NCBI RefSeq assembly: GCF_030684215.1
Contig: NZ_JAUXOV010000065.1
Coordinates: 1 to 64,000 of the forward strand
Length of the DNA stretch: 64,000 bases
From: Pseudotabrizicola sp.
Lineage (GTDB): Bacteria > Pseudomonadota > Alphaproteobacteria > Rhodobacterales > Rhodobacteraceae
Direction of reading: 5' to 3'
Below the pieces are notes generated by a model. The model was not told the DNA's origin, did no database searches, and saw nothing but the letters and a program-made list of their open reading frames with translations. Position numbers and translations under genes: made by a program. Below, one piece after another: positions 48,005 to 56,464 of this stretch (positions are counted from its first letter, which is position 1; every line of letters begins with the position of its first letter).

Positions 48005-48313
48005 GACTGCCTCCACCCGTTGAAGACAGAGCATCATGTGCGGTCAGGCGGATGCCTGCCGGAGCATTTTGTCGGATTGGGTGCGTTGACCCTGCTCTGC
48101 CCTGCCTCTGGGACTTATAGTTTTATGAATGATTATCAGAGTTTTGCCATAAGTCATCCATCTTTTGGCCACAGTGCTTCGGTCGCTGCGCCGTAGTGAA
48201 AGAGCGTGTCGCAACAGCAACAATGGGATGCATCGCCGCTAGCGTTTGCGCAAAGGTTGCAGCAGGTCCGCCCTGTCGGTATTCCTGCGCCAAACCCATG
48301 CCGGAGACCCGCA
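48005..48313. other. 309-base intergenic region between Hint gene and dapE
   Basis: The region separates divergent genes and should hold both promoters. A 7-base inverted repeat GACTTAT (48112-48118) and ATAAGTC (48149-48155) brackets an AT-rich stretch and could be an operator. I saw no convincing small gene. Confidence 0.4.
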
Positions 48314-49462
48314 ATGCCCAAGCCAGTTGATCCTGTCGCCCTGACCGCAGATCTGGTGCGCTGCCCCTCAGTCACCCCGGTAGAGGGCGGGGCACTGGTC
48401 TTGTTGCAGGCCCTTTTGTCCGATGCGGGCTTTGACTGCACACGGGTTGACCGGGGCGGGGTGGCCAACCTGTTCGCCCGCTGGGGTACGCGGGGGGCAA
48501 ACCGCTCGTTTGGCTTCAACGGGCATACTGATGTCGTGCCCGTCGGTGATGCGGCCGCCTGGACCCATGATCCGTTCGGAGCCGAGATCGTCGATGGCTG
48601 GATGTATGGCCGTGGCACGACCGACATGAAATCCGGCGTTGCGGCCTTTGTCGCAGCCGCCATCGATTTCGTCCGCGACACCCCGCCCGATGGCGCCGTT
48701 ATCCTGACAATCACCGGCGATGAGGAAGGCGCATCGGTCGACGGCACAGTGGCTTTGCTCGACTGGATGGCCACCCAGGGCGAGCGCATGACACATTGTC
48801 TGGTCGGCGAACCGACCTGCCCGAATGACATGGGCGAGATGATGAAGATTGGTCGCCGTGGTAGCATGACCGCCTTTGTCACCGCAACCGGGGTGCAAGG
48901 CCATTCCGCCTATCCGCACCGGGCCAAAAACCCGATGAGTGCGTTGGTCAAGCTGCTGGCAAAGCTGGAGGAAAGGCCACTGGATGCGGGAAGCGCACAT
49001 TTTGATGCCTCGACACTGGCGATAACCACGATTGATTGCGGCAACCCCGCCAATAACGTGATCCCCGCGCGCGGTACGGCCACAGTAAACATCCGGTTCA
49101 ATGATCTGCATTCGGGCGACAGCCTAAGCCGTTGGGTGCAGGACTGCGCCCAGACAGTGCAGCACGAATCCGGCGTTCAGTTCGATGTGCGCCTTAGTAT
49201 TTCGGGCGAAAGTTTCCTGACTCCGCCCGGCGATTTCTCGGCCATGGTGGCCCGCGCGGTGCAAGCTGAAACCGGCCGCGTGCCGGTTACCTCAACCTCG
49301 GGCGGCACCTCGGACGCGCGCTTTGTGAAAAATCACTGCCCGGTGGTCGAATTCGGTCTGGTGGGCAAGACCATGCATCAAGTCGATGAACGGGTGCAGG
49401 TCGACCAGATCGGCCAACTCAAGACCATCTATAGCCGCATTTTGCAGGACTACTTTGCATGA
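48314..49462 (+). CDS. dapE: Succinyl-diaminopimelate desuccinylase
   Basis: 382 residues from the ATG at 48314, with CGGAGA upstream; an in-frame start further up lacks family similarity. M20 metallopeptidase: [29 protein letters not shown] and [12 protein letters not shown] carry the zinc ligands and catalytic Glu; HCLVGEPT and [27 protein letters not shown] follow. It makes LL-diaminopimelate for cell wall and lysine. It overlaps the downstream GNAT gene by 4 bases (ATGA). Confidence 0.97.
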   Translation: MPKPVDPVALTADLVRCPSVTPVEGGALVLLQALLSDAGFDCTRVDRGGVANLFARWGTRGANRSFGFNGHTDVVPVGDAAAWTHDPFGAEIVDGWMYGRGTTDMKSGVAAFVAAAIDFVRDTPPDGAVILTITGDEEGASVDGTVALLDWMATQGERMTHCLVGEPTCPNDMGEMMKIGRRGSMTAFVTATGVQGHSAYPHRAKNPMSALVKLLAKLEERPLDAGSAHFDASTLAITTIDCGNPANNVIPARGTATVNIRFNDLHSGDSLSRWVQDCAQTVQHESGVQFDVRLSISGESFLTPPGDFSAMVARAVQAETGRVPVTSTSGGTSDARFVKNHCPVVEFGLVGKTMHQVDERVQVDQIGQLKTIYSRILQDYFA

Positions 49463-49878
49463 TCCACATTGCCCCCACCCGTGACATCGCAACCTGCCGC
49501 CAGTTGCGTCGTATCGTGTTCATCGAAGAACAGGGCGTGTCCGAGGCGGATGAGATTGACGACAAGGATGATCAGGCCATCCATATCCTGGCCTTGGTTG
49601 ATGGCATCCCGATGGGCTCCGCCCGGCTTTTGCTGTCGGGCGACACTGGCAAGATTGGCCGGGTCTGCGTTTTGCGTCAGGCGCGCGGCACTGGCCTTGG
49701 TACTGCATTGATGCGCGAGGCTGTTGCCGAACTGCGGCGCCAGCCCGGCGTCACCCGTGCCAAGCTGGGGTCACAAACCCATGCCATGGGGTTTTACGAG
49801 CGCTTGGGCTTCGTTGCCCAGGGCCCGGTCTATGACGATGCCGGAATTGCGCACCGCGATATGGTCATGCCGCTCTAG
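49459..49878 (+). CDS. Small GNAT N-acetyltransferase (ElaA-like)
   Basis: 139 residues. Single GNAT domain: [28 protein letters not shown], the acetyl-CoA loop [24 protein letters not shown], and [36 protein letters not shown]. It resembles ElaA. Translationally coupled to dapE, it may act on a related amine or simply share expression. Substrate unknown. Confidence 0.92.
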   Translation: MIHIAPTRDIATCRQLRRIVFIEEQGVSEADEIDDKDDQAIHILALVDGIPMGSARLLLSGDTGKIGRVCVLRQARGTGLGTALMREAVAELRRQPGVTRAKLGSQTHAMGFYERLGFVAQGPVYDDAGIAHRDMVMPL

Positions 49879-49913
49879 CGCCGCCGCCGCGCACCTCTCG
49901 GCATTGCTGCTTT

Positions 49914-49933
49914 CAAAATACTCCCGCCGGAGG
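49914..49933 (-). terminator. 3' element with CTCC/GGAG hairpin and TATTTTG tail
   Basis: On the minus strand a short hairpin (CTCC-GGCG-GGAG) is followed directly by TATTTTG, 28 bases after the stop of the luciferase-like gene. The GAGTATTTT part recurs at 51967-51986, also after a minus-strand gene. It behaves like a short terminator-type repeat. Confidence 0.5.
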
Positions 49934-49960
49934 CGTCCACCACCCCAGCCCGCGCTGCGC

Positions 49961-51007
49961 TCAGGCCGCAGAACGGTCACGGGCCAGCATATCGTGAACC
50001 ATCGGAATGACAATTTCGCCATAAAGCCGGATACACGCCATCAGGTCGCCATGGGGCTGCGGGCCGGTTGCGTATTTCATGTCGAACCGCTGGATTTTCA
50101 GCGTCCGGATCGTTTTTGCGATCTTCTTCGCCACGGTGTCCGGGCTGCCGACATACAAAGAGCCTTGCTCGATCTCGGCCAGATACTTGTCTTTGGTCAC
50201 CGGTGGCCAGCCCCTTTCGCGGCCGATGCGGCCGAACATGTCGCGGTAATGCGGCCACAGAGCTTCGCGCGCGGCCTCATCTGTCGTGGCAATGAAACCG
50301 GGGGAATGCACGCCGATCGGGCGCACCTTTGCATCCATCGACCCCACCGCGCGGTGATACAAATCGACATAGGGCACAAAGCGCGCCGGATCGCCGCCAA
50401 TGATGGCCAGCATCAGTTGCAGGTCTTGCCGGACCACGCGCACGACCGATTCCGGGCTGCCGCCAACGCCGACCCATGTGGTCAGCCCCTTTGGCCCCAG
50501 TGGCGGATAGACCACCTGATTTTTCAGCGGCGCCCGCGTCTCGCCCTTCCAGCTGACCTTTTTCTCACGCACGAGGCGGGCGAACAGGTCCAGCTTTTCC
50601 TCGAACAACTGGTCGTAATTGGCCATGTCATACCCGAACAGCGCATAGCTTTCGCTGAAAGACCCGCGGCCCAGAATGGCCTCGGCCCGGCCATTGGACA
50701 GGGCGTTCAATGTGGAAAACCGCTGGAAGGCGCGCACCGGATCATCGGACGACAACACCGTAACGGCAGTGCCGAGCCGAATGGTCCTGGTGCGCCCGGC
50801 GATGGTGGCCAGCACGATTTCGGGTGCGGAAATGGCAAAATCATCGCGGTGGTGTTCGCCCAGTCCGATAAAGTCGATGCCGACCTGATCGGCCAGAACC
50901 GCCTGTTCCACCACATCGCGCAGCACCTGATCCATCGGCAAAAGCTGCCCGTTCGCGCCACGGTTCACATCGCCGAACGTGTCCAGTCCAAGGGAAATCT
51001 TGCTCAT
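49961..51007 (-). CDS. LLM-class flavin-dependent oxidoreductase
   Basis: 348 residues from the ATG at 51007, preceded by AGGAGA; upstream in-frame starts have no family similarity. Luciferase-like TIM barrel: LGLDTFGDVNR, LADQVGIDFIGLGEHHRDDF, IAGRTRTIRLGTAVTVLSSDDPVRAFQRFSTLNALSNGRAEAILGRGS and VGSPDTVAKKI. It uses reduced flavin to oxidise an unknown substrate. It is a single-gene unit between dapE-GNAT and the NYN gene. Confidence 0.92.
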   Translation of the reverse strand: MSKISLGLDTFGDVNRGANGQLLPMDQVLRDVVEQAVLADQVGIDFIGLGEHHRDDFAISAPEIVLATIAGRTRTIRLGTAVTVLSSDDPVRAFQRFSTLNALSNGRAEAILGRGSFSESYALFGYDMANYDQLFEEKLDLFARLVREKKVSWKGETRAPLKNQVVYPPLGPKGLTTWVGVGGSPESVVRVVRQDLQLMLAIIGGDPARFVPYVDLYHRAVGSMDAKVRPIGVHSPGFIATTDEAAREALWPHYRDMFGRIGRERGWPPVTKDKYLAEIEQGSLYVGSPDTVAKKIAKTIRTLKIQRFDMKYATGPQPHGDLMACIRLYGEIVIPMVHDMLARDRSAA

Positions 51008-51089
51008 AACGGTCTCCTGTAATTGGGCTGAACATAGGCGATGCGGGCCTGTGCGCAAAGGCGCAGACCCGCACGGCAGATGTGCGTCG

Positions 51090-51839
51090 TTACGACAGGT
51101 CGCGCAGTTCCAGCTGTCCGCCGGGGCCTTGGCGGACCTCGAACCGGGGCAGACGGCGCACCAGATCCGACAGCTTTGCCGCGCCATAGGTCCGCGTATC
51201 GAAATCGGGGTTGGCCTGCGTGATGAATTGGCCCAATGGCCCAAGCGTGTACCATTCGCCGTCCGGGTCAATCGCGCGCATGGCGGCGACGATCAGCGGA
51301 ATGGCCTTGGTCGGGGCCTCTTTGGTGCCGGATTTCACCGCAACCACACCTTCGACCGTCTCGCTCCGGGCGGCAACGCGCGGGGGCTCCTCGGCGATGG
51401 CACTCAGGTTTTCGACATAGATGAACCGCTTGCAGGCCATGCGGAAAGCTTCGGGCGTTTTCTTTTCGCCGATACCGTAGACATCAAGCCCCTGTTCACG
51501 GATCCGGGCGGCAAGGCGGGTGAAATCGCTGTCGGATGACACCAGCACAAAGCCGTCAAACAGGCCCGAGTGCAGGAAATCCATCGCAGCGATCACAAGG
51601 CCGATGTCGCTCGCGTTCTTGCCCTTGGTGTTGGAAAACTGCTGATCCGCAACCAGCCCCAGAGCGGCGACCTTCTTGGCCCAACCCGCCAGACGCTGCG
51701 CCGACCAATCACCATAGATGCGGCGCACAGAGGCTTCGCCCAAAGCTGCGATTTCTTCGAAAATCGCCTCGGCATAGCTGGCGGGCACATTGTCGGCGTC
51801 GATCAGGACGCAAAGGCGGGGGGTGCGGGTTTCCGGCAT
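51090..51839 (-). CDS. NYN-domain protein with C-terminal LOTUS-like domain
   Basis: 249 residues from the ATG at 51839, with GGAG upstream. The NYN/PIN-like RNase fold shows CVLIDADNVPASY, YGDWSAQRLAGWAKKVAALGL, NASDIGLVIAAMDFL and FVLVSSDSDFTRLAARIRE with conserved acidic residues, so the metal site is intact. Residues about 175-245 (APTKAIPLIVAAMRAIDPDGEWYTLGPLGQFITQANPDFDTRTYGAAKLSDLVRRL) match the OST-HTH/LOTUS domain, an RNA-binding module. It may be an RNA-processing nuclease. Confidence 0.9.
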   Translation of the reverse strand: MPETRTPRLCVLIDADNVPASYAEAIFEEIAALGEASVRRIYGDWSAQRLAGWAKKVAALGLVADQQFSNTKGKNASDIGLVIAAMDFLHSGLFDGFVLVSSDSDFTRLAARIREQGLDVYGIGEKKTPEAFRMACKRFIYVENLSAIAEEPPRVAARSETVEGVVAVKSGTKEAPTKAIPLIVAAMRAIDPDGEWYTLGPLGQFITQANPDFDTRTYGAAKLSDLVRRLPRFEVRQGPGGQLELRDLS

Positions 51840-51966
51840 CACATTTTCTCCATTCCGCCGCTTGTCGCATCTTGGCTCAGCCAAGGAAAGCCTCAAGCTG
51901 ACGGCTAGGGCGCGGCAAGCATGTCCTTCTCAATCGGGTCAAGGCCCTGTGGCTGGATTTTATCTT

Positions 51967-51986
51967 GGCAAAAATACTCTCGGGGG
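51967..51986 (-). repeat. Second copy of the GAGTATTTT(T)G 3' element
   Basis: On the minus strand the sequence reads CCCCCGAGAGTATTTTTGCC, sharing GAGTATTTT with the element at 49914-49933. It lies after the formaldehyde dehydrogenase gene and its hairpin. I recall similar sequences at many gene ends in Rhodobacteraceae, but this is memory, not a search. Confidence 0.45.
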
Positions 51987-51998
51987 TTGCTAATTGGC

Positions 51999-52019
51999 TG
52001 GGGGGCAGCCAGCCCCCCA
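51999..52019 (-). terminator. Hairpin terminator after the formaldehyde dehydrogenase gene
   Basis: TGGGGGGC at 51999-52006 and GCCCCCCA at 52012-52019 form an 8-bp stem with a 5-base loop, 14 bases past the stop of the minus-strand gene. The T-rich part comes only after the GAGTATTTTT element further down. Confidence 0.7.
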
Positions 52020-52032
52020 ATCAACATCAGCC

Positions 52033-53163
52033 TCAATACACCACGACTGACCGGATGCTTTCACCCGAATGCATCAGATCAAAGCCCTTGTTGATGTCTT
52101 CCAGTGTCAGCGTGTGGGTGATCATCGGGTCAATCTGGATCTTGCCATCCATATACCAGTCAACAATCGTTGGCACATCTGTCCTCCCACGCGCGCCACC
52201 AAAGGCCGTGCCTTTCCAGATGCGGCCGGTGACCAGCTGGAACGGGCGCGTCTCGATCACAGCGCCCGCAGGGGCCACGCCGATGATGATGCTTTGACCC
52301 CAACCACGATGGGTGCATTCCAGCGCATCGCGCATCACCTTGACGTTTCCGGTGCAGTCAAAAGAGTAATCTGCGCCGCCGATCTGGTCGAAGGGGGTTT
52401 TGGTCAGGTCAACAATATGCTGCACGACCGAGCCTTCAATCTCTTTGGGATTGACGAAATGGGTCATGCCGAACCGCTCGCCCCATTCCTTGCGGTCGTT
52501 GTTGATGTCCACGCCGATGATCATGTCCGCACCGGCCAGCTTCAGACCCTGCAACACGTTCAACCCGATGCCGCCCAGACCGAAGACCACGGCTTTGGCC
52601 CCGATCTCTACCTTGGCGGTGTTGATCACAGCGCCGATGCCAGTGGTGACGCCGCAGCCGATATAGCAGATCTTGTCAAACGGGGCGTCCTTGCGGACCT
52701 TGGCAAGGGCGATTTCTGGCACAACCGTGTGATTGGCAAAGGTGGAACAGCCCATATAGTGATGGATCGGCGTGCCATCCAGCATCGAAAACCGTGTGGT
52801 GCCGTCCGGCAGCAGGCCCTGCCCTTGGGTTGACCGGATTGCGGTGCAAAGGTTGGTCTTCTGGCTAAGACAGCTTGGGCATTGCCGACATTCTGGTGTG
52901 TACAACGGAATAACGTGATCACCGGGCTTCAGGCTTGTGACCCCCGGCCCGCAGGCGATGACAACGCCCGCGCCCTCATGCCCCAGAATGGCCGGAAACA
53001 GCCCTTCGGGATCGGCACCCGACAGGGTGAACTCATCGGTATGACAAATGCCGGTGGCCTTGATCTCGACCAGAACCTCGCCTTCCCTTGGGTCGGCCAG
53101 ATTGACCTCCATCACGGTCAGGGGTTTGCCGGGGGCAAGGGCGACGGCGGCACGGGTACGCAT
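52033..53163 (-). CDS. frmA: S-(hydroxymethyl)glutathione dehydrogenase (class III alcohol dehydrogenase)
   Basis: 376 residues from the ATG at 53163, preceded by AGGAGAAG. It oxidises S-hydroxymethylglutathione in formaldehyde detoxification and reduces S-nitrosoglutathione. Zinc-binding motifs: GICHTDEFTLSG, GHEGAGVV and the structural-zinc cluster CRQCPSCLSQKTNLC. The Rossmann loop is VFGLGGIGLNVLQGLKLAGA. It ends TLTLEDINKGFDLMHSGESIRSVV. A leader hairpin is at 53195-53213. Confidence 0.97.
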   Translation of the reverse strand: MRTRAAVALAPGKPLTVMEVNLADPREGEVLVEIKATGICHTDEFTLSGADPEGLFPAILGHEGAGVVIACGPGVTSLKPGDHVIPLYTPECRQCPSCLSQKTNLCTAIRSTQGQGLLPDGTTRFSMLDGTPIHHYMGCSTFANHTVVPEIALAKVRKDAPFDKICYIGCGVTTGIGAVINTAKVEIGAKAVVFGLGGIGLNVLQGLKLAGADMIIGVDINNDRKEWGERFGMTHFVNPKEIEGSVVQHIVDLTKTPFDQIGGADYSFDCTGNVKVMRDALECTHRGWGQSIIIGVAPAGAVIETRPFQLVTGRIWKGTAFGGARGRTDVPTIVDWYMDGKIQIDPMITHTLTLEDINKGFDLMHSGESIRSVVVY

Positions 53164-53194
53164 GGACTTCTCCTGTTTCGAATTGCACCTAGGC

Positions 53195-53213
53195 TGGGGG
53201 AAAGCGTCCCCCA
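53195..53213 (-). promoter_or_regulatory. Leader hairpin of the formaldehyde dehydrogenase gene
   Basis: TGGGGGA (53195-53201) and TCCCCCA (53207-53213) form a 7-bp stem with a 5-base loop, 32-50 bases before the start codon, in the 142-base divergent region. It may be an operator or a 5' leader structure. Confidence 0.45.
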
Positions 53214-53305
53214 AGGCAAGACCCTGCGCCGGGAAATTCAAAGGCAACCTTGCAAGAACACAGGCTGAGGGGTTAGGTGATCATCAGCTTTAGCATGGTT
53301 CACCA

Positions 53306-53650
53306 GTGGTCAGGTTCTTGTCGCTCATCGGCTTTCCAGTCTTCCGGCGGGGTGTTTTCGGGCTAACCCTGTGCGGGATGCTTTCCGGGTGCGTCCTGCC
53401 GACCTTGGGTGGGCAGGGGCCGGCCATTGTGCCACCGGCAAGGCTTGCCAGCAGTCAGGTGGCGGGCTGTGGTCAGGACCAGCTGACCCATCTTGCGGGA
53501 CGGTCCTTTGTGGAACTGGCGGATTATCGCTTGCCGGGCCATCTACGGGTGCTGCGACCCGGCCAAGGCGTGACGCGGGACTTGATGCCGGACAGGCTGA
53601 ATGCCCAAGTAGATGGCAGCGGTGTGATCTTGCACCTGTTTTGCGGCTAA
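53306..53650 (+). CDS. Putative lipoprotein with I78-inhibitor-like domain
   Basis: 114 residues from a GTG at 53306. The N-terminus has a hydrophobic segment ending LSGC, a lipobox, so lipid attachment is likely. The rest (CGQDQLTHLAGRSFVELADYRL then LRPGQGVTRDLMPDRLNAQVDGSGVILHLFC) follows the layout of the I78 peptidase-inhibitor family, with the conserved Cys pair and DRLN motif, but is more divergent than the next gene. The pair looks like a tandem duplication. Confidence 0.7.
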   Translation: MVRFLSLIGFPVFRRGVFGLTLCGMLSGCVLPTLGGQGPAIVPPARLASSQVAGCGQDQLTHLAGRSFVELADYRLPGHLRVLRPGQGVTRDLMPDRLNAQVDGSGVILHLFCG

Positions 53651-53667
53651 AGACCGGGAGAAAAACG

Positions 53668-53937
53668 ATGAAACAGATAGCCCTTGCCGGATGTGTGGTT
53701 GCCATGCTGGCGGCATGTCAGCCCGTTGTGTCGGATGGCCCTGATCTTGCAACCTGTGGCGCAGATGCGCTGCAAGGGTTGGTGGGTCAGCCTGCTTCGG
53801 TGCTACAGACAATGCGCTTTGGGCAGGAAACACGGATTATCCGACCAGATATGGCGGTCACTATGGACTACCGCCCCGACCGGCTGAACATCGAAATTGA
53901 CCGGGCAGAGCGCATTTCACGCGTCCACTGCAGCTGA
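53668..53937 (+). CDS. I78-family peptidase inhibitor-like lipoprotein
   Basis: 89 residues from the ATG at 53668, with GGGAG upstream. A lipobox-like signal (ALAGCVVAMLAAC) precedes an I78 domain: CGADALQGLVGQPASVLQTM, RIIRPDMAVTMDYRPDRLNIEIDRAERISRVHC, with the Cys pair expected to form a disulfide. The family includes an Aspergillus elastase inhibitor; bacterial targets are unknown. It follows the preceding I78-like gene by 17 bases and is ended by the hairpin at 53960-53986. Confidence 0.85.
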   Translation: MKQIALAGCVVAMLAACQPVVSDGPDLATCGADALQGLVGQPASVLQTMRFGQETRIIRPDMAVTMDYRPDRLNIEIDRAERISRVHCS

Positions 53938-53959
53938 ACCCGTTGTAGTAGAAATGATG

Positions 53960-53986
53960 AAGGCCCCCGAAGGATCGGGGGCCTTT
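53960..53986. terminator. Bidirectional hairpin terminator
   Basis: AAGGCCCCCGA and TCGGGGGCCTT form an 11-bp stem with loop AGGA, with a T-run on each strand. It lies between the I78 gene and the convergent cytochrome c' gene and can stop transcription from both sides. Confidence 0.88.
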
Positions 53987-54007
53987 GATCTGATCCGGCA
54001 CGCGTAA

Positions 54008-54442
54008 TTACATGCGGTAGGTGCTGTGGCAGTCGCGGCAGGTGCCACCAACTGCCCCCATACCAGCCTTGACGCTATCCAGAGACGCTGGGTCAAGGGA
54101 GGTTGCGGCTGCATTCAGCGCACCTGCCTTGGCAACAAAATCATCCCAGTTGGTCCAGATTTCGGGCTTTGCCTCGGCAACCGGGTCTGTTGCCTGCGGT
54201 TCGAATTTGGCGGCGATGTCTGCGGATGCAGCCACCAATGCCTCTTGCGCGGCCAGGGCAGCGGCGGCGTCAAACGCCACCTTGTCGGTTGCCATGTCGC
54301 CCAGAACTTTGACATTCATCCCGATGGTGCCCATCAGGTCCATGCGGGCCTTGACGGTCGGATCTTGCACGCCTTCTTTTGCCACGGCAACACCGGCCAC
54401 AAGAACAAGTCCGGCGATCAGGCTTTTCGAAATCAACTTCAT
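54008..54442 (-). CDS. Cytochrome c'-type protein
   Basis: 144 residues from the ATG at 54442. A signal peptide (LISKSLIAGLVLVAGVAVA) is followed by a four-helix-bundle region starting KARMDLMGTIGMNVKVLGDMA. The heme site is at the very C-terminus: Cys135-Arg-Asp-Cys138-His139 within GGTCRDCHSTYRM. This position and size are typical of cytochrome c' (PF01322), which binds nitric oxide and CO in the periplasm and is linked to NO defence. Its physiological role here is inferred. Confidence 0.92.
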   Translation of the reverse strand: MKLISKSLIAGLVLVAGVAVAKEGVQDPTVKARMDLMGTIGMNVKVLGDMATDKVAFDAAAALAAQEALVAASADIAAKFEPQATDPVAEAKPEIWTNWDDFVAKAGALNAAATSLDPASLDSVKAGMGAVGGTCRDCHSTYRM

Positions 54443-54545
54443 ATTCTCTGGCTCCCAGCTGGAAAATCTGAGCCAGTATAAGAGAGCCAAAGCATCGGCA
54501 TAGTGACGTTGTTGTCGATCACGCGAACGTCATTGCTGCCCGCGG

Positions 54546-54758
54546 TCAGTCCAGCGCCCGTGCTTCGGTTTGCAGCATGACCGGAATGCCGTTGCGTATC
54601 GGAAACGCCAGCCGGGCGGCTTTCGATATCAGCTCTTGCCGCGCGGCATCATATGTCAGCACTGCCTGAGTAAGCGGGCAGACCAGACTTTCCAACATGC
54701 GCGGATCAAAAGGCTGCGCCTGATTGGCGGCTGCTTCGGCTGCGTCGGGATCGCTCAT
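54546..54758 (-). CDS. Trm112-like small protein
   Basis: 70 residues. The Trm112/UPF0434 pattern is seen as [17 protein letters not shown] and [20 protein letters not shown]. The usual paired zinc Cys residues are reduced to one (CPLT), as in many bacterial members. The ATG overlaps the Lon-N gene stop by 4 bases. Function in bacteria is uncertain; Trm112 elsewhere partners methyltransferases. Confidence 0.88.
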   Translation of the reverse strand: MSDPDAAEAAANQAQPFDPRMLESLVCPLTQAVLTYDAARQELISKAARLAFPIRNGIPVMLQTEARALD

Positions 54759-55399
54759 TGCATCACCTCGTCATCCGCCCCGCCGCGCAGGGCAAATTCG
54801 ATCAACGTAACCAGCGTTTCGCGCCGGGTCGACAGCGATGGCGCTTCCAGCAAGGCTTGTTTGTCTTCGGGCGTAAAGGGGCAAAGCATCGACAGCGAGT
54901 TGATCAGCAACTCGGTGTCGGCTTCTTTCAGACTGTCCCAGTCGGTCGCAAGGTTAAGCGTGGTCAGATAACGCCCCAACACCGCCAGAAAGGCAGGGCG
55001 GTCAAAGCCGGGGTCAGTTTCATCCTCGCGGTTCAGGTCGCGGCCAAACGGGGACCAGTCAACCTGACAACGGCGATAGGGGGTAAATCCCTGCACCTCA
55101 TCGCGCACGCGAAACCGCGACATGCCCGACAGGGTGATCATGTATCGCCCGTCTTCCGTTTCGGAAAAACCCGTCAGCCGACCTGCGCAACCTATTGATT
55201 GCAGTCGCTTTTCTCCAGCCGGCGTTTCGCGGGTCTGGATCATGCCGATCAGCCGGGTTTTGGTTTTCATGCAGTCTTCGATCATCGCCAGATAGCGCGG
55301 CTCAAAGATGTGCAGCGGCAAACGCGCGCGCGGCAGCATCAGCGCGCCGGGCAGCGGGAAAACCGGGATGGTGTCGGGCAAGTCTGATGCGTTAATCAT
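54755..55399 (-). CDS. Lon substrate-binding (LON-N) domain protein
   Basis: 214 residues. It has only the N-terminal LON domain ([68 protein letters not shown]), with no AAA or protease part. Such proteins are common in alphaproteobacteria beside the thioredoxin-TPR and Trm112 genes. It starts 27 bases after the upstream gene stop and overlaps Trm112 by 4 bases. Role unknown. Confidence 0.92.
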   Translation of the reverse strand: MINASDLPDTIPVFPLPGALMLPRARLPLHIFEPRYLAMIEDCMKTKTRLIGMIQTRETPAGEKRLQSIGCAGRLTGFSETEDGRYMITLSGMSRFRVRDEVQGFTPYRRCQVDWSPFGRDLNREDETDPGFDRPAFLAVLGRYLTTLNLATDWDSLKEADTELLINSLSMLCPFTPEDKQALLEAPSLSTRRETLVTLIEFALRGGADDEVMQ

Positions 55400-55426
55400 G
55401 AGGGTCTACCTAGGCCGCGTGGCGCG

Positions 55427-56335
55427 TCAGGCAAATATCATTGACGACAGCTTGCGACGCCCTTTCATCACAATCGGATCTTTGGCAGCCAAGGCATCGA
55501 AAATGGTGAAAAGCTGGGTGCGCGCGGCACCATCGTTCCATTCCCGGTCGCGGCGGAACAGCTCCAGCAACTGATCGACCGCTTCTTCGGTCTTTCCTGC
55601 CGCTAGAAGGGCTGCGGCATAGTCAAACCGGGCCTGATGATTGGCCGGGTCCGCCTCGACCGCGTTGTGCAGATCCTGCTCCGGGCCTGCATTGGCCGCC
55701 TGTTTGGCCAGCTCGATCTGGGCGCGTGCCGCCTCGACCTCTTTTGCAGAGGCGATGGCCTTGGGCGCATTGGCGGCCAGAACTTCCGCTTGCTCCAGAT
55801 TGCCAAGCGCCAAATGGGTGCGGATCAAGCCACCATAAGCCGCAGCGTTTTCCGGTTCTTCTTCCAGAATGGCGGCAAATGTTTCAGCGGCATCAACCGC
55901 GGCGCCTTCTGTCAGCATCTGTTCTGCGGCCTCGATCGCTTCGGCCAGCCCGCCATCGCCGCCAAGAGCCTTGATCCGGTCGATGAACTTCTTGATCTCT
56001 GACCCCGGCAACGCGCCTTGAAACCCATCAACCGGCTGGCCCTGCCAAAAGGCAAAGACGGTCGGGATAGACTGCACGCGCAACTGCCCTGCGATCATCT
56101 GATTTTCGTCAACGTTCACCTTGACCATGCGAACCTTGCCGCCTTCGGCTGTCACCGCCGCTTCAAGCGCGGGGATAAGTGTTTTGCAGGGGCCACACCA
56201 CGGCGCCCAGAAGTCAACGATCACCGGCACTTCGCGGCTGGCCTCGATCACGTCGGCCATGAAGGTGGCTTCGGTCGTGTCTTTGATCAGGTCGCTTTTC
56301 GGTGCGGCGGCAGGTTTGTCACCAAGGCTGAACAT
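55427..56335 (-). CDS. Thioredoxin-TPR protein (CnoX/YbbN-like)
   Basis: 302 residues from the ATG at 56335, chosen for GAGGGA at good spacing; ATG at 56347 is an alternative. The thioredoxin domain (about 15-125) carries WCGPC in VIVDFWAPWCGPCKTLIPALE and the cis-Pro in QSIPTVFAF. Residues about 130-300 are TPR-like helices ending NDGAARTQLFTIFDALAAKDPIVMKGRRKLSSMIFA. CnoX proteins protect substrates from chlorine oxidation and work with GroEL; in E. coli the active-site Cys is altered, here it is WCGPC. Confidence 0.92.
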   Translation of the reverse strand: MFSLGDKPAAAPKSDLIKDTTEATFMADVIEASREVPVIVDFWAPWCGPCKTLIPALEAAVTAEGGKVRMVKVNVDENQMIAGQLRVQSIPTVFAFWQGQPVDGFQGALPGSEIKKFIDRIKALGGDGGLAEAIEAAEQMLTEGAAVDAAETFAAILEEEPENAAAYGGLIRTHLALGNLEQAEVLAANAPKAIASAKEVEAARAQIELAKQAANAGPEQDLHNAVEADPANHQARFDYAAALLAAGKTEEAVDQLLELFRRDREWNDGAARTQLFTIFDALAAKDPIVMKGRRKLSSMIFA

Positions 56336-56464
56336 CCGATCCCTCATCCGTCTGAAACTTCGTCCCCTATATGCGCACAGCGGGCGCAAAGGCCAAGGGG
56401 CAAGAGGCATTTACGCGCAAGGATTCTGGTCGTAGCGTTTGCCCAGCAAGACCGGGAGAGTGAC

